From a bacterium (lineage in GTDB: Bacteria > RBG-13-66-14), in contig DATKYS010000100.1 in assembly GCA_035528375.1 (NCBI GenBank), positions 1-33,705 on the forward strand: a stretch of 33,705 nucleotides of DNA, given 5' to 3'. Shown here piece after piece: positions 21,502-29,276 of the stretch (position 1 is its first letter; every line of letters starts with the position of its first letter). The notes beneath the pieces were generated by a model that saw only the letters and a program-made list of their open reading frames with translations, made no database searches and was not told the DNA's origin. A program made the translations under genes and the position numbers.

Positions 21502-22392
21502 CTATTCCGCCGTCCGCTCGCCCCGGGGTCCGACCGAGGCCCAGGCCATGCGGGGCGTGTTGAAGAGGGCCGCGGTCCCGCCGTCCGGGGCGAGGACGAT
21601 CAGGCCGCCTCGACCGCGCTCGAATCGGCTCAGCCTGTCCAGGGCGGAACGGGCGGCCTCCTCGGGCGCCAGACCCCGTCCGAGGTCGTCCACCGCCCCC
21701 TTGGCCAGGACCAGGCGCATTATCTGCTCCCCCCAACCGGTGCAGCAGCAGGCGCCGTACCGGTTGTCGGCGTAAAGACCGCAGCCGGGCAGGGCCGAAT
21801 CACCGATTCTCCCCGGGTGTTTGAAAGAGACGCCGCCCGTCGAATTGCCCACCGCCAGGTCGCCCCTCGAGTCCAGGACGACGGCCCCCGCCGTGTCCTT
21901 CGGCTTCTCGAACTTCTCGGCGAGGTCGAATCCCTCGGACCGGTACCGGTTCCAATTGATCCGCTCACGGTCCAGGATGAGGGCCTCGGGTTCGCACTCC
22001 GGGAAGCCCAGCTCCCGGGCGAAGAGCTCGGCCCCCTCGCCGGCCAGAAGGCAGTGCTTCCCGTTCTCCAGCACGGCCCTGGCGATGCGGATGGGGTTGG
22101 CGAACCGGCGGACGCCCACCACCCCGCCGAAGCGGAGAGTGGACCCGTCCATGATTCCCGAATCCAGCTCGGGGTAGCCGTCCCGTCCCAGGACCGATCC
22201 CACCCCGGCGTCGAAAGTCGGATCGTCCTCCAGCACGCACACCGCCGCCACCACGGCGTCCAGGGCGCAGGCGCCGCGGCTCAGCTCGGCGTACCCGGTC
22301 CGGGCGGCCCGCAGGCAGCCCTCGCGGTGGGCCGGCCACTGGTCCGGAGGGATGCTCCAGGCGCCCCCGTTAACGACGATGACCGGTTCCAC
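21502..22392 (-). CDS. Isoaspartyl peptidase / type-2 L-asparaginase (Ntn hydrolase)
   Basis: The 296-aa protein has the features of this self-processing family. It opens VIVVNGGAWSIP with GACALDAVVAAV following, then FDAGVGSVLGRDG. The autocleavage site is KPKDTAGAVVLD with Thr167 as the new N-terminal nucleophile, followed by GNSTGG (183-187) and the substrate-loop GRIGDSAL (194-201). The enzyme would cleave itself into alpha and beta chains and hydrolyse beta-aspartyl dipeptides or asparagine. No signal peptide is visible, so it is cytoplasmic. It lies 6 bp after the zinc-ribbon gene and 2 bp before the DUF2723 gene. A catabolic or repair enzyme inside an envelope-polysaccharide run is unexpected and may simply reflect shared transcription. 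Confidence 0.92.
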   Translation of the reverse strand: MEPVIVVNGGAWSIPPDQWPAHREGCLRAARTGYAELSRGACALDAVVAAVCVLEDDPTFDAGVGSVLGRDGYPELDSGIMDGSTLRFGGVVGVRRFANPIRIARAVLENGKHCLLAGEGAELFARELGFPECEPEALILDRERINWNRYRSEGFDLAEKFEKPKDTAGAVVLDSRGDLAVGNSTGGVSFKHPGRIGDSALPGCGLYADNRYGACCCTGWGEQIMRLVLAKGAVDDLGRGLAPEEAARSALDRLSRFERGRGGLIVLAPDGGTAALFNTPRMAWASVGPRGERTAE

Positions 22393-22398
22393 GTCGGT

Positions 22399-23172
22399 TT
22401 ATCCTCGTCCGTCGTCGGGCGTGAACCCGAGGTTGCGGGCCATGGTCCGGGCCACCGAGGCCTGCTCCTCGGTGAAAAGGACGGCGGAGCAGGACTCGCA
22501 GCTCTTCAGGCTGCCAGAGCGTATCTCGCTCTGCGTCTGAGTCGGCACCTCCATGTGGCAGGAGGCGCAGATGGCGCCGTCCACCAGGGCACAGACGTGC
22601 GGTTGGGCGGAGAGCTTGTCGAAAATGCGCCGACCGACGGGGTTCAGGCGCTCGACCAGGGCCGTCCTCTCCTTCCCGAGCTTGGCCAAACGTTTCCTGA
22701 GGTTCTCCCCCTCGACGGCTACGGCCGCCAGGGCGCTTTGCGCCTCGGACACCGTTCGCTCACTCTCGGCGCGGGCCTCCCGCACCCGGGGGAACAGCTC
22801 CTCGATACCCTCCATCAGCTCCAGAATGCGGTCCTCCACCTCTGACTGCCGCCCCTTCTCCAGTTCGATCTCCTCCAGGAGGGTCTTGTACTCCCGGTTG
22901 TCCTTGGCCGTAAGGAGCTGCTGCTGATGTCGCGTCCGTCTCTCCTTGACGCCGTCCGCGTCCATCTCCAGGTGCTTCTGCTCCATCTGTTTCGTCTTGA
23001 GCTCCCCCTCGAGGTCTTTCAGGCCCTTCTCCGACTCCTCGAGCCGCCGCCGGAGCGACGATTCCTCCTCCGGCAGCTCCCGGAGACGCCGGGTCGTCCG
23101 CAGGAGTTGCCTCTGGTAGAGCTCGAGCGCCCAAAGCTGTGCCCGGGTCAGGTCCTCTTCCACCTTGTCCAT
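22399..23172 (-). CDS. Coiled-coil protein with C4-type zinc ribbon (COG1579/HP0958-like)
   Basis: The 257-aa protein is a long coiled coil (about 1-180; rich in E, K, R, L heptads) with the family motif NREYKTLLEEIELEKG (92-107). It ends in a zinc ribbon with Cys202, Cys205, Cys225 and Cys228 (ICASCHMEVP and LKSCESCSAV). This is the layout of the HP0958 family, whose characterised member is a chaperone/RNA-binding factor in flagellar regulation. In non-flagellated bacteria the role is unknown. Only GGGG serves as a ribosome binding site. It sits 94 bp downstream of the wzz-like gene and 6 bp before the asparaginase gene. Confidence 0.9.
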   Translation of the reverse strand: MDKVEEDLTRAQLWALELYQRQLLRTTRRLRELPEEESSLRRRLEESEKGLKDLEGELKTKQMEQKHLEMDADGVKERRTRHQQQLLTAKDNREYKTLLEEIELEKGRQSEVEDRILELMEGIEELFPRVREARAESERTVSEAQSALAAVAVEGENLRKRLAKLGKERTALVERLNPVGRRIFDKLSAQPHVCALVDGAICASCHMEVPTQTQSEIRSGSLKSCESCSAVLFTEEQASVARTMARNLGFTPDDGRG

Positions 23173-23266
23173 CGGTTATCCCCAGTCGAACGAGAAGGGC
23201 TCGGAGGTCTCCACGGGGGGCGTGGCGGGTGTTAAAAACGGCCGCCCCGCGGGCGACCATTACGCG

Positions 23267-24910
23267 CTAATCATCCTCACCGCGACCACGGCGTCCCTTC
23301 TTTCTGCGCCGAGGCGCCCGTTCGGACGCCTCCGCCTTCAGACGGTCCACGAACTCGGTGCGCCGCAGATAGTGGCGGCCGAGGACGAGGCCGATGCCGA
23401 TCAAACCGCCGATGAAACCGACGATGAGCGTGTAGATGACCTTCCGCGGCCGCGCAGGCCTCGAGTCGTAGCTCGCCGCGGAGACGATACGCGGGACGTC
23501 GCGGTTGGCCAGGGTGCGCTGCTCCTCGAGACGGGCCTGCTCGAACTGGGCCAAGAGGTACTTGTAGAGCTCGCCGTACCCCGCTATCTCCAGCTTGAGC
23601 TGCGCGTACTCGACGAACTTCGGGGGTTGATTGCGCAAAAAGTCCTTGATGTTGTCAATCTCCCGTTGGAGTGAAAGCTCCGTGGTGCGCAGCTCGTCGA
23701 GCTGTTTGTTCATGTTGCGCAGCCTCTTGTCCCGCAGCTCCTCCTCCGCCGTGCGCAGGGACGCCTCGGCTTCCTTGACCAGGGGGTGCTCCTCGGTGTA
23801 GTGGGTCTGAAGCTGGGCAAGGTGTAACCGCAGATTGTCCACCTGGGTCTCGAGGGCGGAGGTGGCGACGTCGTAGGTCGCCGTGGTTCCGGGAAAGCCC
23901 ATGGCCGCCGCGGCCGCGGCCTCCGCCGAGATCGTAGTGCCCGAAGTCTGGGCGCTTTCCATCAGCCTTTCGGCCACCTGGCGCTGGACCTTGACCATGA
24001 GGCGCTGCTGCTCGAGGACCGATATCTCTCCGATGAGGGTGGACACCTCGACATCGGGTGCATAGACCATCTGCTCCACACTGTAGGCGGCCAGGCTGCG
24101 GGCGTCGTTCTCGAGCTTGGCCCGCACCTCGTTCACCTGGTTCTCCAGGAAGGAGCGGAGCTGGCCCGAGGTGCCCGAGTAGTAGGTCTCGGTGCGCTCG
24201 ATGTACTTGTTGACGATGGCGGTGATGATGTTCTGCGCCATCACCGGCGTGTAGCTCTCGGCGGTCACGATGATGGTGTCGCCGGTCGAGGGCGTGACGT
24301 CTATCATGTCTCTGAGCAGGGCGGCGGCCTCTTCCGGCGTGTTTATCGTCACGGTGAAGGTCTCACCCTCCTCGGGGGTGTGGCAGACCATGACGAAGTT
24401 CAGCCCTTCGGCCTCGAAGCGGTCGAAATTCTTGCCGGAACCGATGTAGCGGCCTTTGCCGGTGTAGACGATGTAATCACCTTCATCGGAGGTGAACTCG
24501 AAGGTGTAGTCGTTGCCGCCGGCCGTCTCGTTGGCCTTGAAATCGGAGAGGTAGGGGGTTTTGTCGTCGTTTGAGGGAACCTCGGAGTAATCGGGCAAAA
24601 GACCGTACTCGACGACCACCTCCTCCAGCACCGACCGCGAGGCCATCAGCTCGGCCTGGAGGTCCACGGTCGTGGGCACCAGCCCGCCGATACTCATCCC
24701 GCCGAAAGCGGAAAGAAGCGAGGTCATCGTCTGCGCCTTCTCGGGGAGGAGGATCGTCATCTCCGAGGAGTAGATGGGCGTGAGGAAGAGGCAGATGACC
24801 AGCGTGACGATCCCGGTAAAGAGACCGCAGAAGACGATGATCCACTTCCCTGCCCACAGGAGGGCCAGGAAACGGATGAGAAAATTGTCGCCCCTGGGCT
24901 CGTCCCCCAT
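23267..24910 (-). CDS. Wzz/GumC-type polysaccharide co-polymerase (chain-length determinant)
   Basis: The 547-aa protein has a first transmembrane helix at about 22-45 followed by TPIYSSEMTILLPEKAQ, the usual Wzz N-terminus. A long periplasmic coiled-coil region includes FLENQVNEVRAKLENDARSL and EEHPLVKEAEASLRTAEEEL. The C-terminal PRKVIYTLIVGFIGGLIGIG (about 488-507) is the proline/glycine-rich second helix of the family. The cytoplasmic end is a very basic tail (RRRKKGRRGRG) with no tyrosine-kinase domain. Such proteins set the length of exported polysaccharide and partner with an outer-membrane export protein, here the gene just upstream. Polymerase and flippase genes are not in this window. 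Confidence 0.9.
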   Translation of the reverse strand: MGDEPRGDNFLIRFLALLWAGKWIIVFCGLFTGIVTLVICLFLTPIYSSEMTILLPEKAQTMTSLLSAFGGMSIGGLVPTTVDLQAELMASRSVLEEVVVEYGLLPDYSEVPSNDDKTPYLSDFKANETAGGNDYTFEFTSDEGDYIVYTGKGRYIGSGKNFDRFEAEGLNFVMVCHTPEEGETFTVTINTPEEAAALLRDMIDVTPSTGDTIIVTAESYTPVMAQNIITAIVNKYIERTETYYSGTSGQLRSFLENQVNEVRAKLENDARSLAAYSVEQMVYAPDVEVSTLIGEISVLEQQRLMVKVQRQVAERLMESAQTSGTTISAEAAAAAAMGFPGTTATYDVATSALETQVDNLRLHLAQLQTHYTEEHPLVKEAEASLRTAEEELRDKRLRNMNKQLDELRTTELSLQREIDNIKDFLRNQPPKFVEYAQLKLEIAGYGELYKYLLAQFEQARLEEQRTLANRDVPRIVSAASYDSRPARPRKVIYTLIVGFIGGLIGIGLVLGRHYLRRTEFVDRLKAEASERAPRRRKKGRRGRGEDD

Positions 24911-24980
24911 GGGTCTGGCTACTCCGTGAAAAAGTGTCGGTCCGGAATTTTAAAAAAAACCCCGTCCCGCCAACCGCCCT

Positions 24981-25649
24981 CTATGGGTTGAGATCCTGGT
25001 AGTCCAAAAGTATCTGCTGGGTCCGATCAACCAGCGACAGCGACGGGAAGATGCGGGAGAGTATTTCGTTCCACTCGTAGAGGGCGGTCTTCGGCACGTA
25101 GATGATGTCCCCGGTCTGGACGGCGATGTTCTGGCTGAAATCGCCCTCGTGGATGACGGCGTAGAGGTCCACCGTGATGATTTCGGGGCTCGAGAGCCCG
25201 CCGCGGATGACCTTGACCGCGTCGAGCCTGGCGTCGTAGAGCTCCCCACCGCAGCGGGCGATGCAGTCCAGGACGGTGTCCCGGGTGCCGATCTGCATCA
25301 TGCGTTGCCCGACGACGTAACCCAGCACGTACACGAAGCGCGGGGTGGCGGAGTTCAGCGTTACGGTGACGTCGGGGGAGATCATGTAGGGCGCCATCTC
25401 CTCCATGAAGAGTTCCCGGACCTCTTTCAGGGTCTTTCCCTCGACGTGGAGGCTGCCCAGGATGTGGACCTGGATGTTGCCGTCGGGATCCACCGCGTAC
25501 ACCCCGGAGAAGGGCTTGTCGGTGCTGACCTCGGATGTGACCTCGGAGAAAACCGAGACGGTGAATTTGTCGCCGGGGGCTAGGGCGAACTGCTCGCCCA
25601 CCGCGACAGTGCATAAAAGGACGAAAACGATTGTTATCCGGCGGAACAT
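24981..25649 (-). CDS. Wza-like polysaccharide export protein (SLBB)
   Basis: The ATG at 25649 follows GAGGTGGCG and begins a signal peptide (MFRRITIVFVLLCTVAVG). A much longer open frame to 26540 is rejected because it is antisense to the flavoprotein gene. The 222-aa protein has a polysaccharide-export domain (FALAPGDKFTVSVF, 21-34; VDPDGNIQVHILGSLHVEG, 53-71) and an SLBB domain (FVYVLGYVVGQRMM, DTVLDCIARCGG, GDIIYVP). It is shorter than E. coli Wza and lacks a clear lipobox, because the Cys13 context (VLLC) is not typical. It would form the outer-membrane part of the exporter together with the Wzz-like protein encoded 70 bp downstream. Confidence 0.92.
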   Translation of the reverse strand: MFRRITIVFVLLCTVAVGEQFALAPGDKFTVSVFSEVTSEVSTDKPFSGVYAVDPDGNIQVHILGSLHVEGKTLKEVRELFMEEMAPYMISPDVTVTLNSATPRFVYVLGYVVGQRMMQIGTRDTVLDCIARCGGELYDARLDAVKVIRGGLSSPEIITVDLYAVIHEGDFSQNIAVQTGDIIYVPKTALYEWNEILSRIFPSLSLVDRTQQILLDYQDLNP

Positions 25650-25695
25650 CGCCACCTCGGAGCCCGACACCGTCGGCGACCGTAGCTGGCCCCCT

Positions 25696-25724
25696 ATTTT
25701 ACAGACAATACCTTCGGTTGTAAA
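25696..25724 (-). promoter_or_regulatory. Predicted promoter of the wza-wzz run
   Basis: On the minus strand, TTTACA (-35, 25719-25724), a 17-bp spacer and TAAAAT (-10, 25696-25701), in the A/T-rich gap between the flavoprotein stop and the wza-like start. It could drive the wza-like gene and the genes down to 18977. Confidence 0.6.
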
Positions 25725-25741
25725 CCCGGTCGCCCGTGAAT

Positions 25742-26935
25742 TCAGAGCAGAAAACGCAGCTTGGCCAGAAGCCGGGGTGAGCGGGTCACCACACCCCCGA
25801 GCAGGGAAACCATCGAGGTCCGCTTCCCCTCGCGCCACCGCTCCAACTGCCCGTTCATGATACGCAACAGCTCGGTGAAATCGGCGTCGTTGAGCCGGAG
25901 GTAGAGCCGGCGGAGCCTGGCGTATCGCCGCAGACTGCGGCCCACCGTGGCCGCCCAGCGTCGAGCGTACTCCTCCAGCCGTCCGGCCGAGACGTCGCCC
26001 GCGGCCAGGGAGGCGGACAGGACCTCGGCCGCCAGCTCGGCCCCCTGGAGGGCGTTGGCGATGCCGCCTCCGGAGAGCGGCTCGGTATGGCCCGCCGCGT
26101 CCCCCACGGCCAGAAAGCCGTCGGCGACCAGCTTCCGCGGCTTCGTCGGCGCGGGGATGGAGCCGGCCGCGAGCTCCACCACCCCGGCCTCCGGCATCCT
26201 CCGGGCGAGGAACCGCTCCAGGTGCAGCCTCGCGCCCTCGGCGCCCCCGCGCGACGGGTCGGTGGAAACCCCGACGTTGGCCCGGCCGCCGCCCAGGGGG
26301 AAGCACCAGGCGTACCCCCCCGGCGCGACGGCCTCGCCGAGGTGGAACTCCACCAGCGGCTTCGGCTCCGTCTCGAGGCCGATCACCCGGGCCTGGGCGC
26401 CGCTGTGCAGCTCCGTGAGCGGCCAGGGCCTGCCGATCCCCGCCCAGCGGGAGACCAGCCCCTCGACGCCGTCGGCGGCCGCCAACCCCCGGCACCGAAC
26501 GTCCGTCAGTCCACCGTCCCCGCGGAGGGTGACCAACCACGAATCGCCCTCGCGCCGGACCGCCGTCGCCTGTGTCCGGGCCGAGACCCGGGCGCCGGCC
26601 TCCACCGCCAGCCGGGCCAGCCCCCGGTCGAAGAGCCGCCGGTTGAGCACGTACCCGACCACATCTTCGCCCTCGTAGCGGACCTCGTCGCCGTCGGGAC
26701 CCACGCCCCGGCCGCCGTAGATTTCCTGGGCGATCCAGGCCGGTTCGAGATCGCCCAAGGTTACACGCAGCGGTTCCGCCTCCACCGCCTCGGCGCAGCG
26801 CACCGGGTTGCCTATCTCGGGCCGCTTCTCGACGAGGAGGACATCGCGGCCGGTATCGGCCAGCCGCCGGGCCAGATGGCTCCCCGCCGGACCGGCCCCG
26901 ACGACCAGGACCTCGACTTCTCCTGGGAGAGACAT
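25742..26935 (-). CDS. Geranylgeranyl-reductase-family FAD-dependent oxidoreductase
   Basis: The 397-aa protein has the Rossmann FAD motif VVGAGPAGSH (11-20) with the ribose-binding Glu in LLVEKRPEIG. It has the family signature RCAEAV (46-51), GYAWCFPLGGGRANVG (207-222) and the second FAD motif FLAVGDAAGHTEPLSGGG (274-291). Family members reduce the double bonds of geranylgeranyl chains in archaeal lipids, chlorophyll or quinones. Bacterial homologs are often of unknown substrate. No membrane helix is evident; it probably works at the membrane surface. It is preceded by ThyX, from which it is separated by a 170-bp spacer with a large inverted repeat. A weak AAGG serves as ribosome binding site. 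Confidence 0.87.
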   Translation of the reverse strand: MSLPGEVEVLVVGAGPAGSHLARRLADTGRDVLLVEKRPEIGNPVRCAEAVEAEPLRVTLGDLEPAWIAQEIYGGRGVGPDGDEVRYEGEDVVGYVLNRRLFDRGLARLAVEAGARVSARTQATAVRREGDSWLVTLRGDGGLTDVRCRGLAAADGVEGLVSRWAGIGRPWPLTELHSGAQARVIGLETEPKPLVEFHLGEAVAPGGYAWCFPLGGGRANVGVSTDPSRGGAEGARLHLERFLARRMPEAGVVELAAGSIPAPTKPRKLVADGFLAVGDAAGHTEPLSGGGIANALQGAELAAEVLSASLAAGDVSAGRLEEYARRWAATVGRSLRRYARLRRLYLRLNDADFTELLRIMNGQLERWREGKRTSMVSLLGGVVTRSPRLLAKLRFLL

Positions 26936-26989
26936 TTATAGAGACCTTTGAATAACCCGATAAACAGCCTATAGGGAGTCAACCCAGGC

Positions 26990-27065
26990 GGCGGCGCGAT
27001 TATTGCCCACGGTTGAGCGCGGTGCGAAAAACGGCCGGCGAAACCGCAATAATCGTGACGCCGCC
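26990..27065. repeat. 76-bp inverted repeat between flavoprotein and thyX genes
   Basis: GGCGGCG plus CGATTATTGC (26990-27006) are matched by GCAATAATCG (27046-27055), three unpaired bases and CGCCGCC (27059-27065). Inner bases GGTT (27011-27014) and AACC (27042-27045) extend the pairing. The 10-bp A/T-rich arm is unusual for this GC-rich spacer. There is no T tract, so it is not a standard terminator. It could be a small non-autonomous mobile element, a protein-binding cruciform or an RNA structure in the leader of the flavoprotein gene. Confidence 0.7.
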
Positions 27066-27106
27066 GGGCGAAACACGGGCGACGCTTTTACAAAGACCTC
27101 ATCTAA

Positions 27107-27811
27107 TTAATCGTCTCCGGGTGAATCCCGCCGTAATTTTCCTTTTCGGGTACGACGTTCATGTTGAGCGATAAGGTCCACTTTCTCCAAACACATACCG
27201 TCGCCGGACAGGCGGAAATCGCCGAAGACGTTCGGCGCGTGCCCGACCAGAACCTTGAAAACTTCAACGGCGAACCGCCGGATCTCCCACTGGGCCGCGT
27301 GGTCGCCCCGAAGCTCCAGGATGTACCGCCATTCGCGGAAATTCGCCGTGATGACTATTTCGCTTTCCGCGGCATTGGGCAGCACGAAGCGCGCGTCCTC
27401 CTTGGGGATGCCGCAGAGCCTACGCAATCTGTCGTAAGCCTCATGACTGTGCGCGATGTGCTCGTTGAAGATTTTTTCCGCCTCGGGATTCCCGGCGATG
27501 GAATCGGGCTTGACCACTCCGAAGCCGCGCTCGTCCACGTAGCGCTGGCTCTGCTGGCTGAAGGCGCACAGGCGGTGGCGCACGAGCTGGTGGGTGAAGG
27601 CCCGGGAACCGCCCCGGACGCGGAAGGTGGCCGAGGCGTGCTCGAAGACCGAGTGGTGGCCGGAACGCAGCAGCATCCGGGAAAAACGCGCCGCCGTGTC
27701 CTCCCCCGTTTTGTCCAGAGAGAGGTAGCAGGTCCGCCCGGCGGCCTCGATCAGCCGCTCCGGCTCCGGCGTGACCGCCAGCAGCTCCACCGTCGGTCCG
27801 TCGCTCATCAT
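27107..27811 (-). CDS. thyX: Flavin-dependent thymidylate synthase ThyX
   Basis: The 234-aa protein contains the ThyX signature RHRLCAFSQQS (78-88), with Ser88 at the conserved position. It also has the His-rich RSGHHSVFEHASATFRV (49-65) and NFREWRYILELRGDHAAQWEIR, the helices that bind FAD and dUMP. It makes dTMP from dUMP using methylene-tetrahydrofolate and NADPH, replacing ThyA. The first of two adjacent ATG codons (27811 and 27808) is annotated; AAGG is four or seven bases upstream. It lies 45 bp downstream of a secreted-protein gene on the same strand and may be co-transcribed. The C-terminus is basic (RRTRKGKLRRD). Confidence 0.95.
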   Translation of the reverse strand: MMSDGPTVELLAVTPEPERLIEAAGRTCYLSLDKTGEDTAARFSRMLLRSGHHSVFEHASATFRVRGGSRAFTHQLVRHRLCAFSQQSQRYVDERGFGVVKPDSIAGNPEAEKIFNEHIAHSHEAYDRLRRLCGIPKEDARFVLPNAAESEIVITANFREWRYILELRGDHAAQWEIRRFAVEVFKVLVGHAPNVFGDFRLSGDGMCLEKVDLIAQHERRTRKGKLRRDSPGDD

Positions 27812-27856
27812 CAGACCTTCTTGGGAATTAAACCTCGTTCACAATCAATCCGCCGC

Positions 27857-29215
27857 TTAGCGGATGTAGATGTTCTCCACACCGGTTTCCGGGTCCCGGT
27901 AGCGCCAGCGGACCCAGCCGAGGTAGTAGCGGGTCTCGGAGGAGTAAACGGGGTATATGACCCGCAGCCAATCCCCCCGTCTCTCGATGAAATACAGATA
28001 AGCACGGGGCTGAACCGTCGGGCATCCCGATACCTGTGGAGCACCGTGATCCGGGTCGGTGCGGAAGTTTATCGGGTTGTGCCAAATCACCTCGAGCTCG
28101 CCGCCCACATCATCCCCGCAAAGCTGAACCAAGTCATAGTGGTTACCCGGTTCCAACTGCAGGGGCGCCCAGCCGCGCACCTCCTCACCCTCGAGCCGGG
28201 CCGAAAACTCAATCCAATCACCCTCAATCCGTATGGGGTCCAGGTCGCGGTACAGGTACGGCGATTCGACCTCGGCAACCAGCGGAGAATCCAGACTGGG
28301 AATCGACCACAAACCCTTATCGGGTAGCTTGAAAACGGATTTGGTCACGATTGCGGCGGATACGGAATCGTACCGGTCCGGTTCATAATTCTCAAATCGG
28401 AAAACGTACCCGTCACCGGTGATCTCAACCTCAACGCCCTCCGGAGCGGAAAACCCGAAAAGGTCATCCACGGTGAGCCCTTCCACCGCTTTATACTCCA
28501 CCAGACCCGTTCCGATTGGGTCGCTCCAACCGGCCCCGCTCCACAACGGGTAATCCACAGGCGAGAATACAGACATAACGCTGCCGCCCGGCCTGCCGAG
28601 GTAGTGGAACTCGAGGGCGGATTCGCCGGGCGGAAATTCCGCAGTGGTCAGGGCCCAGATCCACCAGGGGTCGCCGGGACTAATTTCGACGAAATCGCTG
28701 TCCTCAATTCTCTCCAGAGGCCAGAGGGCGAACTCACGACCGTCGCCGGACCTGAAGAGATGCCCGTCGCCCGGATCGTCCCCCTCGTGCAGCCCCCTCA
28801 CGATGTAGAGGAGGTGGGTTAATTTCTCGCCGTTGACCTTCATCCAGGCGTCCGTGCCCGCGAGCATCCCCGTCAGGCCGCCCTCGTAATCCTCCGGCAT
28901 GACGATGGGATCGTGGTAATCAACCTGATGGAGGGGCAGGAAGAGGATGATTTTCTGCGCGGCGCATTCGTTGACCAGGGAGAACGTGCCCGTGACTTCG
29001 TAGAAATAATCATCGTAAGTAAAGCCATCGCCCCGTACCGGCTCCGAACCCAGCTCCACCGTCACCCATTCCCGAGCTAGGTGGATTTTAGGATCCTCCG
29101 CCGACACGACGCCCACCGAACCGCCGGAGGGCCACTGGCCAACACCGGCGTCGGCCCAAACCGGCAACGCCGACGAAAGGAAAACCCAAAGGACGATTGC
29201 CGATTTCAACATCAC
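27857..29215 (-). CDS. Secreted protein of unknown function with a possible C-terminal SH3-like region
   Basis: The 452-aa protein has a signal peptide (MMLKSAIVLWVFLSSALPVWA) and no further membrane helix. The N-terminal part (FTYDDYFYEVTGTFSLVN, QKIILFLPLHQVDYHD) looks like a beta-sandwich of the kind found in uncharacterised DUF4424-like surface proteins, but the match is only by pattern. The C-terminal 60 residues (AYLYFIERRGDWLRVIYPV, YYLGWVRWRY) resemble a bacterial SH3 fold: a variable loop with GDW followed by GWV. No catalytic motif is recognised. Codon use and GC are lower than in the neighbouring kinase or envelope genes. It precedes thyX by 45 bp on the same strand. Confidence 0.75.
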   Translation of the reverse strand: MMLKSAIVLWVFLSSALPVWADAGVGQWPSGGSVGVVSAEDPKIHLAREWVTVELGSEPVRGDGFTYDDYFYEVTGTFSLVNECAAQKIILFLPLHQVDYHDPIVMPEDYEGGLTGMLAGTDAWMKVNGEKLTHLLYIVRGLHEGDDPGDGHLFRSGDGREFALWPLERIEDSDFVEISPGDPWWIWALTTAEFPPGESALEFHYLGRPGGSVMSVFSPVDYPLWSGAGWSDPIGTGLVEYKAVEGLTVDDLFGFSAPEGVEVEITGDGYVFRFENYEPDRYDSVSAAIVTKSVFKLPDKGLWSIPSLDSPLVAEVESPYLYRDLDPIRIEGDWIEFSARLEGEEVRGWAPLQLEPGNHYDLVQLCGDDVGGELEVIWHNPINFRTDPDHGAPQVSGCPTVQPRAYLYFIERRGDWLRVIYPVYSSETRYYLGWVRWRYRDPETGVENIYIR

Positions 29216-29244
29216 GCCCTCACTGAATGCGGTCCCTGCGTCCG

Positions 29245-29250
29245 ATTATA
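29245..29250 (-). promoter_or_regulatory. Possible -10 box upstream of the secreted-protein gene
   Basis: On the minus strand a perfect TATAAT lies about 30 bp before the ATG at 29215. No convincing -35 is found at the right distance, so the call is tentative. Confidence 0.35.
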
Positions 29251-29276
29251 CACCAAGGACCGGCGGGCGTAGGAGG

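Noticed and set aside
21500-21736. N-terminal extension of the DUF2723 protein
   Set aside because: The Gly/Arg/Pro-rich extension overlaps the asparaginase gene in another frame. The GTG at 21499 fits the neighbouring stop and a ribosome binding site.
25650-26540. N-terminal extension of the wza-like protein
   Set aside because: It would overlap the flavoprotein gene in another frame. A signal peptide, ribosome binding site and promoter all point to ATG 25649.
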